This document shows, one piece after another, positions 1 to 7,727 of a DNA stretch of 9,039 nt; the stretch's first letter is position 1; every line of letters begins with the position of its first letter. Origin of the DNA: Dehalococcoidia bacterium (GTDB lineage Bacteria; Chloroflexota; Dehalococcoidia; UBA6926). Both the position numbers and the translations under genes were made by a program. Location: assembly GCA_030754805.1 (NCBI GenBank), contig JASLZO010000011.1:5678-14716 (forward strand), read 5' to 3'. The notes under the pieces were generated by a model that was not told where the DNA came from, searched no databases, and saw only the letters and a program-made list of their open reading frames with translations.

Positions 1-2156
1 TCCTCGCTCTCCTCTTCCGGCAACTTCATGATCACGTAGTAAGGCTCCATCGGCTGCGAGTCCTCGAAGAACAGCTCGCTCGGTACCTGCCAGAGGTCTT
101 CTTGGTTGTAGAACACCTGGGGAACCGTCATGTGGAACTTCAGGTACTTTCGCGCCTGGATTTCGAAGAAATCCTCTGGATACCGGATGTGTTCTAGGAG
201 CGCCGGGGGCATCTGCTCCAGCGATTTGAACAGCTTCGGGAACACCGACGCATACGTGTTGACGATGCCGTCCGTCGGGTCGGTTACGTACATGTCCACC
301 GACCCGTCGTAGGCATCGATGACCACCTTGACGCTGTTGCGGATGTAGTTGAACCCTAACGGGGTCGGTTCCGAATATGGGAAGCGATCACTTGTCGTGT
401 AGGCGTCCTGGATCCACAGCAGCTTCCCGTCGACCGTCACAATGTACGGATCTTGATCCAGCTCCAAAAACGGAGCGAGATGCCGGACCCGGTCTTGGAT
501 GTTCCGGAAGTAGAGGATCTTGCTGTCGGAGTTCACCTCGCCCGTAATGAAGATGTTCACGTCTGTGAACCGCCATGCGAACAGGAGCCGCCGTAGGAAC
601 CCGGAGATCTTGACGCCGGGCCCGTCGCCATACGGGCGATACACGGGTTCGTCGTTCGTCGGATGATCGAACTCCTGCGTACGCGAGTTCACGATCACCC
701 AGTCGTCCGTCGCCTCTCCGTAGTAGATCTGTGGACTCTCGACCATCGGTCCGCCAGCCATGGGCTCCGGCGGGATGTCCTTAACCAGGAACTCCGGAAG
801 TCCCTCCGAGGTGAACTCGGTCACCGGGCTCATCGCAACGCCGTACCCATGTGTGAACTGCAGTTTCCGGTTCACCCAAGTCTGCGCACCCACGTCGAGT
901 TGGCTCTGAACCAGCTCCCTCGCCCCGATCATCACCTGTCGGTAAACACCGTCGACAACGTAGCGGTCGATATCGATATCGACGAACGCGTACTGCAGCC
1001 GTATGAACTGGATTTGGTTGTAAACATCTCGCAGTGGGCGGTGGTCCCAGAGCCGGATGTTGTCGATCGTCCCGGGGTTCTCAGTGAGCACTGCTGGTGT
1101 CAGTGCTCCCGTCGAGTCGAACGGCGTTTGCGTGATCCGGTTCAACGCAAACCCGATTCGTGTCCCTTCGATCGTCCGTGCAATGTAGGGTTGCTCTCGC
1201 GCGAATTCGCTCGGTGTCACCTGGAAACGCTGGACAAGCCCTGGTACCACAGCGGTACCCAGCGTTAGTACCACGAACCAGATTCCAATCCCGACGATCG
1301 GAAGCATCTGACCACGCATAAACGTATTCACCCCTAGGAGCAGAGAGGCTCCGACGCTCAGCGCGACCAGGAGGTTCAATGCCGGCAGGCGGATGTTCAC
1401 GTCCGTGTAGCCCGCACCGAACCCCGCTCCCGACGTCGACAGCATGATCTCCTGCGTGCTCATCCAGTAGCCCAGCGCCAGCAGCAGAAAAAGCACCGCC
1501 CCCAGCGCGCTCAACTGTGAGCGCAGCGCGCGCGTAACGGAAAACCGGAACCCACCGATCGCGAAGTTAATCGCGTAGATGCCGAGCACGGCCAGCCCGT
1601 TCACCACAATTGCCCCCAGAAGCCACCCCTGGAGGAACCGGAAGAACGGCATCGAGAACACGTAGAACGACATGTCCTTCTTGAAGATCGGGTCTGTGAT
1701 CCCGAACATTTCGGAGTTCGTGAATCGGAGCGCCACTTCCCACTGCCCGGAGGCGGCCACGCCGAACACCACCGCCAGTAGGACCGCGCCCGCGATTGTT
1801 CCAACCGTCACCAACCGTCGCGCCCACATGAGCGCCTCGTCCGGGATGTTCAGCTGCGCCTCTGGCGCCACGCCATGAGGGGAATACTTCGACGCGAAGT
1901 ACACGTTCACCCCAAACAGGGCCAGGAAAACTAGAAAACCCACGACGAACAGCGTGATTCGCGTCGTCAGAATCGTCGTGTAAACGGACAGGTAGCCGAG
2001 TTGGTCGAACCACAGCCAGTCGGTGTAGACCCCTGCGGACACAGCGAAGATGATCCCCACGGCGACGATCGCCCCGACCGGGATTGCCCACCGGAGGACC
2101 GGTATCCTCGGCAGCTGCGGTGTCGTGCCTTCTTCGAACTGGTCGATGAAGCTCAT
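1..2156 (-). CDS. UPF0182 family integral membrane protein (partial, C-terminus off the window)
   Basis: This frame is open from the ATG at 2156 to the left edge: 718 residues with no stop. Family members are usually about 900-1000 residues, so the C-terminal part lies outside the window. About seven hydrophobic helices can be read in the first 305 residues (roughly 22-42, 63-87, 116-135, 176-200, 214-231, 257-275, 285-305). A long soluble part follows, probably extracytoplasmic. Segments that match my memory of the UPF0182 (COG1615) family are TWVNRKLQFTHGYG (426-439), the stretch around RVRHLAPFLELDQDPY (556-571) and WIQDAYTTSDRFPYS (581-595). The biochemical function of the family is unknown. 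The gene starts 21 bases after the argB stop, with a short GAGG-like ribosome site just before the ATG, so it is probably the last gene of an argJ-argB-UPF0182 transcript. The family call is firm; its role is not. Confidence 0.9.
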   Translation of the reverse strand, partial: MSFIDQFEEGTTPQLPRIPVLRWAIPVGAIVAVGIIFAVSAGVYTDWLWFDQLGYLSVYTTILTTRITLFVVGFLVFLALFGVNVYFASKYSPHGVAPEAQLNIPDEALMWARRLVTVGTIAGAVLLAVVFGVAASGQWEVALRFTNSEMFGITDPIFKKDMSFYVFSMPFFRFLQGWLLGAIVVNGLAVLGIYAINFAIGGFRFSVTRALRSQLSALGAVLFLLLALGYWMSTQEIMLSTSGAGFGAGYTDVNIRLPALNLLVALSVGASLLLGVNTFMRGQMLPIVGIGIWFVVLTLGTAVVPGLVQRFQVTPSEFAREQPYIARTIEGTRIGFALNRITQTPFDSTGALTPAVLTENPGTIDNIRLWDHRPLRDVYNQIQFIRLQYAFVDIDIDRYVVDGVYRQVMIGARELVQSQLDVGAQTWVNRKLQFTHGYGVAMSPVTEFTSEGLPEFLVKDIPPEPMAGGPMVESPQIYYGEATDDWVIVNSRTQEFDHPTNDEPVYRPYGDGPGVKISGFLRRLLFAWRFTDVNIFITGEVNSDSKILYFRNIQDRVRHLAPFLELDQDPYIVTVDGKLLWIQDAYTTSDRFPYSEPTPLGFNYIRNSVKVVIDAYDGSVDMYVTDPTDGIVNTYASVFPKLFKSLEQMPPALLEHIRYPEDFFEIQARKYLKFHMTVPQVFYNQEDLWQVPSELFFEDSQPMEPYYVIMKLPEEESE

Positions 2157-2177
2157 GGGCCTCGCTTAATCACCATG

Positions 2178-2969
2178 TCATGCTTCGGCGTCGCGTGAGA
2201 TCACCGTCCCCGCTCCACTTTCCAGCGCCGCCATCAGTGCCCCGGACTGTCGTCCGTCGACGATCTGCGCCGTCGCGGCATGTCGCAGCGCCGTCAGGCA
2301 CGCTTCGACCTTGGGAATCATACCGCCGCTGACCACACCGTCGGCGATCAGTCCCCGCGCCCGCGACTCGTCCAGCGCCGGTATCGTTTCACCGGCCGCG
2401 TCGAACACGCCCGACACGTCCGTCAGAAAAACCAACCGATCGGCCTGCACGGCCTCGGCTAGCGCTCCTGCCACGCTGTCCGCATTGACGTTTAGCACTC
2501 GGGCTAAAGGCCCCTCTTCTCGTGACACCGGGGAAACGATTGGGATCATTCCCGCCGCTGAGATCACGTCTAGAAGCTCCGGTTTCACGGCAACGACGTC
2601 ACCGACACGGCCCAGCGTCTCGTCACGGACGCGCGCGATCACAGTCGGCCCGTCCGAACCCGACACGCCGGCGGCGTTGCCCCCCGCAGCCTGGATATCC
2701 GCCACGATGCTCTTGTTTACCAGACCGCTCAACACTGCCGTTACGACTTCAAGCGTCGATTCATCCGTGACCCGATGTCCATCTACGAACCTCGTTTCCA
2801 CTCCCGTCCGTTCCAGCCAGTCCGTCACCGCCGGGCCCCCGCCGTGAACGACGATGACCCGAGTGCCTTCCTGCTGAAGCCGGACCACGTCCGCGAACGT
2901 CGTGTCCTCCGGTCCGAGGGAGTTTCCGCCGATTTTCACTACGACTGTGCGAGATGCATCGCTGGTCAT
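2178..2969 (-). CDS. argB: Acetylglutamate kinase (N-acetyl-L-glutamate 5-phosphotransferase)
   Basis: The enzyme phosphorylates N-acetylglutamate with ATP, the second step of ornithine/arginine synthesis, in the cytoplasm. It is a 263-residue amino-acid-kinase fold protein, close to the compact E. coli or Bacillus length. Visible motifs are the phosphate-binding KIGGN (K12), the HGGGP loop (42-46), GHRVTD (64-69; usually GLRVTD), NVNAD (160-164, with D164 as the likely catalytic aspartate) and SGGMIPK (214-220, with K220 as the likely second catalytic lysine). The ATG at 2969 is chosen because it sits eleven residues before the KIGG motif. The frame stays open upstream to a GTG at 3077, but that start would overlap the end of argJ and add no family-like sequence. 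No strong ribosome site precedes the ATG, so translation may be coupled to argJ, which ends 50 bases upstream. The short N-terminus lacks the extra helix known from arginine-inhibited acetylglutamate kinases. Confidence 0.95.
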   Translation of the reverse strand: MTSDASRTVVVKIGGNSLGPEDTTFADVVRLQQEGTRVIVVHGGGPAVTDWLERTGVETRFVDGHRVTDESTLEVVTAVLSGLVNKSIVADIQAAGGNAAGVSGSDGPTVIARVRDETLGRVGDVVAVKPELLDVISAAGMIPIVSPVSREEGPLARVLNVNADSVAGALAEAVQADRLVFLTDVSGVFDAAGETIPALDESRARGLIADGVVSGGMIPKVEACLTALRHAATAQIVDGRQSGALMAALESGAGTVISRDAEA

Positions 2970-3019
2970 TGCCGTCAAGGTTCCCGAAGCTATTAACGTT
3001 TCTAGGCCTGCTGACCGGC

Positions 3020-4231
3020 TCAGGTCGTGTAGTCGCTGTTCAACCGGACGTATTCCTCGGTCAGGTCGCACGTCCACGCCGTCGCGGTTGCGTTACCCAG
3101 GCCGAGCTTCGTCAGGAACCGCACTTCGGGTTCGCGCATCGTCGCAACCGCGGCTTCCTTGAAGAACGGGATCGGTTTCCCTTCGTCCAGCACACAGATC
3201 TCGTTCACCCAGAGCGCCAGCTTGGTCGGGTCGATGTCGACTCCGCTGCGTCCCAGCGCCGCGATCGCGCGACCCCAGTTCGGATCCCGCCCGTAGACAG
3301 CCGCCTTCAGCAGTGTCGATCCCGCAACAGTCCGTGCCGCCTTGCGCGCGTCCTCAAAGGTCCGTGCACCCTCGATCACCACCTCGACCAGCGTCGTCGA
3401 ACCCTCGCCGTCCGCCGCGATCGCCTTCGCCAGCGTCGTGCAGACGGTTGTAACGGCCTCCTGGAGAACCGACTCGGGTGCTCCGCCCGAAATCTCTGGG
3501 CCAACCGCCTCACCGCTCGCAAGGAACAGGACGGAGTCGTTCGTCGAAGTATCGCCGTCGATCGTGATCATGTTGAAGCTCACGTCCACCGCCGTCTTCA
3601 ACATGCGCGACATGCATTCCGGCGCGACCGACGCATCCGTCGTCAAGAAGGCCAGCATCGTTGCCATGTCCGGATGGATCATGGCGGCGCCCTTGCACAC
3701 GCCACCCACTGTGACCTCGTGACCATCCACTTCCACCGTCACCGCGACCTCTTTGGGCTTGGTATCTGTCGTCATCATTGCCCGCGCCAGCTCGTGACCG
3801 CCCTCGGCGCTCGGGAGCGCGATGTTCTCGATCCCTTTCTGGACCACGCCCATCGGCAGTTCGACCCCGATCACGCCCGTGCTGCATACGAGCACTTCAT
3901 CGGTCTCGGCGCCGATCTTCTCCGCCGTCAGGCGGGCCATCTCCTGGGCGTCGATCATTCCCTGTTCCCCAACGGCCGCATTCGCGATCCCGCTGTTCAC
4001 GACGATCGCCCTCGCACTCCCTGATGCGAGGTGATTACGCGAGAGCACCACCGGCGAAGCCACCACCAGGTTCTTCGTGAATACGCCGACCGCGGTGCAC
4101 AGCCCGGATGCCACGAGGATTCCCAGGTCCAGCACGCCGTCGCCCGGCTTCTTCAGCCCGGAATACGTCGTCCCCGCTCGGAACCCTTTAGGAGACGTGA
4201 CCGTCCCGCTGGCAATCGGTCGAAAACTCAT
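3020..4231 (-). CDS. argJ: Glutamate N-acetyltransferase / ornithine acetyltransferase ArgJ
   Basis: ArgJ transfers the acetyl group from N-acetylornithine to glutamate, releasing ornithine and regenerating N-acetylglutamate (the cyclic arginine route). Many members also use acetyl-CoA; sequence alone does not settle whether this one does. The 403-residue length is typical. The self-cleavage site is clear: KGAAMIHPDMATMLAF at 180-195, where cleavage between A190 and T191 would expose T191 as the N-terminal nucleophile of the beta chain. STGVIG (117-122) supplies the oxyanion-hole Thr-Gly (T118, G119). FNMITIDGDTSTND (219-232), AAVYGRDPNWGRAIAALGRSG (310-330) and the C-terminal TCDLTEEYVRLNSDYTT (387-403) also match the family. 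The ATG at 4231 is supported by a GGAAAGGG stretch at 4242-4249. It is the first gene of a minus-strand run with argB and a UPF0182 gene. No argC, argD or argF is visible nearby. Confidence 0.97.
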   Translation of the reverse strand: MSFRPIASGTVTSPKGFRAGTTYSGLKKPGDGVLDLGILVASGLCTAVGVFTKNLVVASPVVLSRNHLASGSARAIVVNSGIANAAVGEQGMIDAQEMARLTAEKIGAETDEVLVCSTGVIGVELPMGVVQKGIENIALPSAEGGHELARAMMTTDTKPKEVAVTVEVDGHEVTVGGVCKGAAMIHPDMATMLAFLTTDASVAPECMSRMLKTAVDVSFNMITIDGDTSTNDSVLFLASGEAVGPEISGGAPESVLQEAVTTVCTTLAKAIAADGEGSTTLVEVVIEGARTFEDARKAARTVAGSTLLKAAVYGRDPNWGRAIAALGRSGVDIDPTKLALWVNEICVLDEGKPIPFFKEAAVATMREPEVRFLTKLGLGNATATAWTCDLTEEYVRLNSDYTT

Positions 4232-4286
4232 CCCCTGGGAGCCCTTTCCACCACTTCGGTACCCTATCTGCGTCGAATAGGCGCGT

Positions 4287-4292
4287 AGTATA
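4287..4292 (-). promoter_or_regulatory. Possible -10 element for the argJ-argB operon
   Basis: The minus strand reads TATACT here, about 55 bases upstream of the argJ ATG, a good match to a sigma-70 -10 box and a sensible leader length. I see no convincing -35 hexamer at the right distance. The core GTATAC is palindromic, so a plus-strand reading toward the molybdenum enzyme gene is also possible. It lies within the 103-base divergent region 4232-4334, where both upstream genes must have their promoters. Confidence 0.3.
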
Positions 4293-4323
4293 CGGCTTCT
4301 ATCCAGGGCTCAGGCTCGACTTC

Positions 4324-4329
4324 AGGAGA
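4324..4329 (+). promoter_or_regulatory. Ribosome binding site of the molybdenum hydroxylase gene
   Basis: AGGAGA lies five bases before the ATG at 4335. It is the clearest Shine-Dalgarno sequence in the window and fixes the start of the downstream gene. Confidence 0.75.
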
Positions 4330-4334
4330 CCGAA

Positions 4335-6623
4335 ATGACCGAAACCGCCGTCCCTACGACGAGGGTTGTTGGACAGGATGCCAAGCGAGTCGATAGCCCG
4401 GAGCGGGTGACCGGAAAGGCCATCTACGGGGCCGACCACGCGACGCACGGAACGCTCTTTGCAAAGGTCGTCCGGAGCCCCCACGCGAACGCCCGCATCG
4501 TCAGCATCGACATCGGTGATGCGCTTCGCCACCCTGGCGTGAAGACCGTCGTCACCTCACATGACTTCCCCCGTATCGAGCTGTCCACGCAGGCAGTCGG
4601 CGGCGAGATCACCATGACCCCCCGCGACCAGCGCCGCATGCAGATGGCGGAGGACCGTGTCTTCTACCATGGTCAGGCCGTTGCCGCCGTCGCCGCAACC
4701 GACCTCAGCGCAGCCGAAGCCGCGGCGGAACTCGTGAAGATCGTCTACGAACCCGACGAACCGGTCGTCGACGTCGTAAAGGCCGTGCAACCGGATTCCT
4801 CCCTCGTTCATCACGACCTCTATACCTGGGAGTTCGCCGGCGGTCTCTCTGAGAAGCCCAGCAATATCGCCCGCCGCATCGAACTTGACCGCGGGGACAT
4901 CGATCACGGCTTCGACGAAGCCGACGTCATCCTCGAGCGCAGGTTTCGGGGTGGAACGGTTCACCAGGGCTATCTCGAACCTCAGGCATCTACCGTCGAC
5001 ATCGACGCCCAGGGTCACCTCACCTGTTACACCTCCAGCCAGATCAACTTCAACCTCCGGGACACCCTCGCCACGATCCTCGGCCTCTCCAAGGATCTGG
5101 TCACCGTAGTCTCCCTGGAGATCGGCGGAGGGTTCGGCGGCAAAGCCGGGCTCGGTATCGAGTTCGTCACCGCCCTGCTCGCTATGAAGGCCGGCCGCGC
5201 GGTGAAGCTCGTCCTGACCCGCGAAGAGGTCTTCCGTGCGACCGGCCCCACGTGCGCCCACGTCATCGACATCAAAATCGGCGCGAAGTCGGACGGCACG
5301 CTCACCGCCTTCAAAGGGACCTATCTGCTTGACACCGGCGCCATGACCGGGTTCACGCACTCCGCCACGGCGGCCATGACCGGTGCGTCCCATTACCGAT
5401 TCCCCCATCTCCACATCGACGCCTACGACGTTGTCACGAACAAACCCGTCGCCATGGCATACCGCGCTCCGAGTGGGCCGATCGGAAACTTCCCGACGGA
5501 GGCCCTCATGGACGAACTGGCGGCGATCGTTGGGATGGATCCCATCGACCTCCGCATAAAGAACATCACCGAAGACGGCGAACCTCTTCCCAACGGCCTT
5601 GCGATGCCCGTCTGGGGCCTGAAAAAGATCCTCACAGAGGCGCGACAACACCCCGCCTGGACGGAAACGGTCCCGGAGGGCCGAGGCCGTGGGTTTGCCG
5701 CCGCGTACTGGGGTGGTGCCACGCTCACGTCCAACGCAGAGATCGTCGCCAACTCGAACGCCACCTTCTCCGTCATTACAGGATCAGTGGATCTCACTGG
5801 AACCCGGACCACGATGGCGCAGATCGCAGCGGAAGAACTCGGGGTCGAGATGGAACAGATCATCATCACCAGTGGCGACACCGACTCCGTCGGGCACACC
5901 GACGGCTCGTTCGGTAGCCGCACCACGCTGACCACTGGCACGGCCGTCATGAACGCCGCCCGTGACGTGGTTGGCAAGCTCAAGGAAAAGGCTGGTGAGT
6001 TCCTGAGGGTCGAGCCCGAGTACCTCGACTACACCGATCAGGTCTTTGAGATGCGTGACAACCCCGACAAGCGCATCACGCTGGTCGAGGTCTGTGAGCG
6101 TTCTATCGGTCAGACGCTTGGCTCCATCCACGGCGCGGGTAACAGCACGGGCCTACCCGGGGCCCCCACCGCCGCCGCATCGATTGTGGAGGTCGAGGTC
6201 GATCGCGAGACCGGTCGCCCTGAAGTCAAGCGATTCACGATGTTCCAGGACCCGGGAAACGCGATCAACCCGATGGCCGTCGAGGGCCAGATGCAGGGCG
6301 GCGCAGGGCAGGGCATCGGCTGGGCCCTCTGGGAGGTTTACGATATCGACCAGGTCACCGGAATCGTACAGAACGCCAATTTCCTGGATTACCGGATCCC
6401 GACGACCCTGGACATTCCCATGATCGGCACCGAGATCGTCTCCACACCGAACCCCAGTGGCCCCTACGGAGCCCGCGGAGTCGGCGAGATACCGCTCGTG
6501 ACCCCGGTCGCCGCCATAGCCAACGCCATCCACGATGCCACCGGCGTCCGGATATACGAAACCCCGCTCAACCCAGAAAGAGTTTTCTGGGCCCTCCAGG
6601 GAGAATCAGCAGCCAGTGGCTAA
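4335..6623 (+). CDS. Xanthine dehydrogenase/aldehyde oxidase family molybdopterin-binding (catalytic) subunit
   Basis: This is the large catalytic subunit of a molybdenum hydroxylase, which oxidises a carbon centre using water at a Mo-molybdopterin site. It has 762 residues, normal for a stand-alone large subunit. The first domain (about 20-140) is the aldehyde oxidase/xanthine dehydrogenase a/b hammerhead, starting near VDSPERVTGKAIYGAD. Two molybdopterin-binding regions follow (about 160-410 and 430-715). Key motifs are GGGFGGK (264-270), the active-site loop AYRAPSGP (375-382), GGAGQGIGWAL (655-665) and GARGVGEIP (712-720). E718 corresponds to the conserved catalytic glutamate. The loop is not the Cys-containing AYRCSFR of true CO dehydrogenase, so a CoxL call is not supported. 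The substrate cannot be predicted. No iron-sulfur (CoxS-like) or FAD (CoxM-like) subunit gene is adjacent: argJ diverges upstream and a lipoprotein gene converges 33 bases downstream. Partners must be encoded elsewhere. Confidence 0.93.
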   Translation: MTETAVPTTRVVGQDAKRVDSPERVTGKAIYGADHATHGTLFAKVVRSPHANARIVSIDIGDALRHPGVKTVVTSHDFPRIELSTQAVGGEITMTPRDQRRMQMAEDRVFYHGQAVAAVAATDLSAAEAAAELVKIVYEPDEPVVDVVKAVQPDSSLVHHDLYTWEFAGGLSEKPSNIARRIELDRGDIDHGFDEADVILERRFRGGTVHQGYLEPQASTVDIDAQGHLTCYTSSQINFNLRDTLATILGLSKDLVTVVSLEIGGGFGGKAGLGIEFVTALLAMKAGRAVKLVLTREEVFRATGPTCAHVIDIKIGAKSDGTLTAFKGTYLLDTGAMTGFTHSATAAMTGASHYRFPHLHIDAYDVVTNKPVAMAYRAPSGPIGNFPTEALMDELAAIVGMDPIDLRIKNITEDGEPLPNGLAMPVWGLKKILTEARQHPAWTETVPEGRGRGFAAAYWGGATLTSNAEIVANSNATFSVITGSVDLTGTRTTMAQIAAEELGVEMEQIIITSGDTDSVGHTDGSFGSRTTLTTGTAVMNAARDVVGKLKEKAGEFLRVEPEYLDYTDQVFEMRDNPDKRITLVEVCERSIGQTLGSIHGAGNSTGLPGAPTAAASIVEVEVDRETGRPEVKRFTMFQDPGNAINPMAVEGQMQGGAGQGIGWALWEVYDIDQVTGIVQNANFLDYRIPTTLDIPMIGTEIVSTPNPSGPYGARGVGEIPLVTPVAAIANAIHDATGVRIYETPLNPERVFWALQGESAASG

Positions 6624-6656
6624 TTTCCCTCGCGCTGCTTCTAGCGCCCAAGCAAC

Positions 6657-7676
6657 CTAGTACAATCCGCCGCTCGGAAGCGCTGGGATCTCCACCTCGC
6701 AATCGCTGACGATCCCTAGGATGTCTAGCCCGAAGTTCCCATCTGCGATTCGCTGCAGGATTCCCGCGTCCTGAAGACACGCGATCTGCTCCTCGGTCAG
6801 ATTCATCCCCTCCGGCAACTCGAGCTCGGACAGGTCCAGGCCGCTCACGTCAGGAATCTCGAAGGTCGGGATCGGAAGCGCACCGCTCAGACCTCCGAGA
6901 TCGAACCCACACTCCGACAACGCGCCGAAAATCTCCAGCGGGGGTGTATCACCCTCGAACAACTCGGATAGCCCCTCGTCGCCGAGCGAGTCATACATGC
7001 ACTCCAACTGCGTGATCGTCACAGAGGGGAAGCTTTCCAAGCCCCCGACCAACTCCGCATCAAGCACTGCTCGCTCGGCATCGTTCATGCAGAAGAATGC
7101 CGACAGGACAATACTCAACGCCTCGTCAGCGAAATCGAACGCTGCCGACGTCGGGTCGTCCACACTTAACCCTTCGAAGGTATCGACGAAATCCGACGGC
7201 GTGGCCGCCGAGAATTGCGTTTCCATACAGTCCAGCGTCTCGACCGAGAACGATTCGAGGTCCGTCTCGTTGATTAAGCCGCCGGCGAGCATTCGGCCGA
7301 ACGTGACCCCGCTGATGCACCGGAGGAGTTCTTCACCCTCCTCGTCGGTCACATCGAGGTCTCCGGCGACGATCTCATCGAAGCGCACCTGCCCGATGGC
7401 CGCCACGAGGCAGTTGCGTTCGAACGCTGGGATCGACGCGACGAAAGCGAGAGTGTCCTCAACCAGGTCGGCGGTGATCGGTTGAAACGAATGCGCGACG
7501 GAAACCACGGTGGGGACGGCGGTCGGGACAGCGGTCGGAGGCACCAACGAGGCCGTTGCTTCCTCGTCTCCGCCTCCACACGCCGTAAGGATCACGGTCA
7601 GTGCCACCAGCGCAACGCCGCACGTCTGCCAGCCTCGCCGCTTTGCCCAGGTCCGCTTCATCACGTCAGATCCCAT
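6657..7676 (-). CDS. Putative lipoprotein with cysteine-paired helical repeats, function unknown
   Basis: I do not recognise a named family. Read from the ATG at 7676 (339 residues), the protein starts with a basic stretch (MKRTWAKRRGW), a hydrophobic segment and the lipobox LTAC with C33, so it should be lipidated and anchored outside the cytoplasmic membrane. A Gly/acidic stretch and a PTAVPTAVPTVV tether (about 48-59) follow. The rest is acidic and probably helical. Eight further cysteines lie at 89, 120, 150, 196, 226, 256, 300 and 326 and fall into four pairs. The first Cys of each pair is followed by a helix-like segment (for example CMYDSLGDEGLSELFEG), and the second closes the unit (LSEC, VSDC, LLRC). 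GGGAG at 7686-7690, nine bases upstream, favours the ATG at 7676. An in-frame GTG at 7697 and an ATG at 7661 are alternatives. It converges with the molybdenum enzyme gene and diverges from the PHP gene. Confidence 0.8.
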   Translation of the reverse strand: MGSDVMKRTWAKRRGWQTCGVALVALTVILTACGGGDEEATASLVPPTAVPTAVPTVVSVAHSFQPITADLVEDTLAFVASIPAFERNCLVAAIGQVRFDEIVAGDLDVTDEEGEELLRCISGVTFGRMLAGGLINETDLESFSVETLDCMETQFSAATPSDFVDTFEGLSVDDPTSAAFDFADEALSIVLSAFFCMNDAERAVLDAELVGGLESFPSVTITQLECMYDSLGDEGLSELFEGDTPPLEIFGALSECGFDLGGLSGALPIPTFEIPDVSGLDLSELELPEGMNLTEEQIACLQDAGILQRIADGNFGLDILGIVSDCEVEIPALPSGGLY

Positions 7677-7685
7677 CGTCTCGAT

Positions 7686-7690
7686 CTCCC
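7686..7690 (-). promoter_or_regulatory. Ribosome binding site choosing the lipoprotein start
   Basis: GGGAG on the minus strand sits nine bases before the ATG at 7676 and supports that start over the upstream GTG at 7697, within whose reading it would fall. A weaker GGGA lies nine bases before the alternative ATG at 7661, so the choice is not fully settled. Confidence 0.45.
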
Positions 7691-7721
7691 GGTTCACTGC
7701 GGATGATTGTTAGCTGAGGTC

Positions 7722-7727
7722 ATTATC
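7722..7727 (-). promoter_or_regulatory. Possible -10 element for the lipoprotein gene
   Basis: The minus strand reads GATAAT, one base off the sigma-70 consensus, about 45 bases upstream of the chosen ATG. The -35 position holds only a poor match. It lies in the divergent region 7677-7853, where I see no other clear operator, hairpin or RNA element. Confidence 0.3.

Noticed and set aside
966..983. Perfect 18-base palindrome GTCGATATCGATATCGAC
   Set aside because: It lies inside the UPF0182 coding region and is explained by alternating Asp-Ile codons (VDIDIDRY); no reason to call an operator.
2970..3077. Upstream extension of argB to a GTG at 3077
   Set aside because: It would overlap the end of argJ, adds no family-like sequence, and the ATG at 2969 gives the normal compact acetylglutamate kinase N-terminus.
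2954..4024. Long plus-strand open frame (356 codons) antisense to argJ and argB
   Set aside because: It lies wholly opposite two clearly conserved enzymes, its translation is Arg/His-rich with no recognisable motif, and high GC content makes such shadow frames common.
4557..5651. Minus-strand open frame (364 codons) antisense to the molybdenum hydroxylase gene
   Set aside because: It is opposite strongly conserved codons including GGGFGGK and shows no domain-like pattern; it is a shadow of the plus-strand gene.
4335..6623. Possible carbon monoxide dehydrogenase large subunit (coxL)
   Set aside because: The signature AYRCSFR loop of true CO dehydrogenase is replaced by AYRAPSGP, and the coxS and coxM genes are absent nearby.
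6632..6647. Small inverted repeat GCGCT...AGCGC between the convergent molybdenum enzyme and lipoprotein genes
   Set aside because: The stem is only five base pairs and no T-rich run follows on either strand, so a terminator call is not supported.
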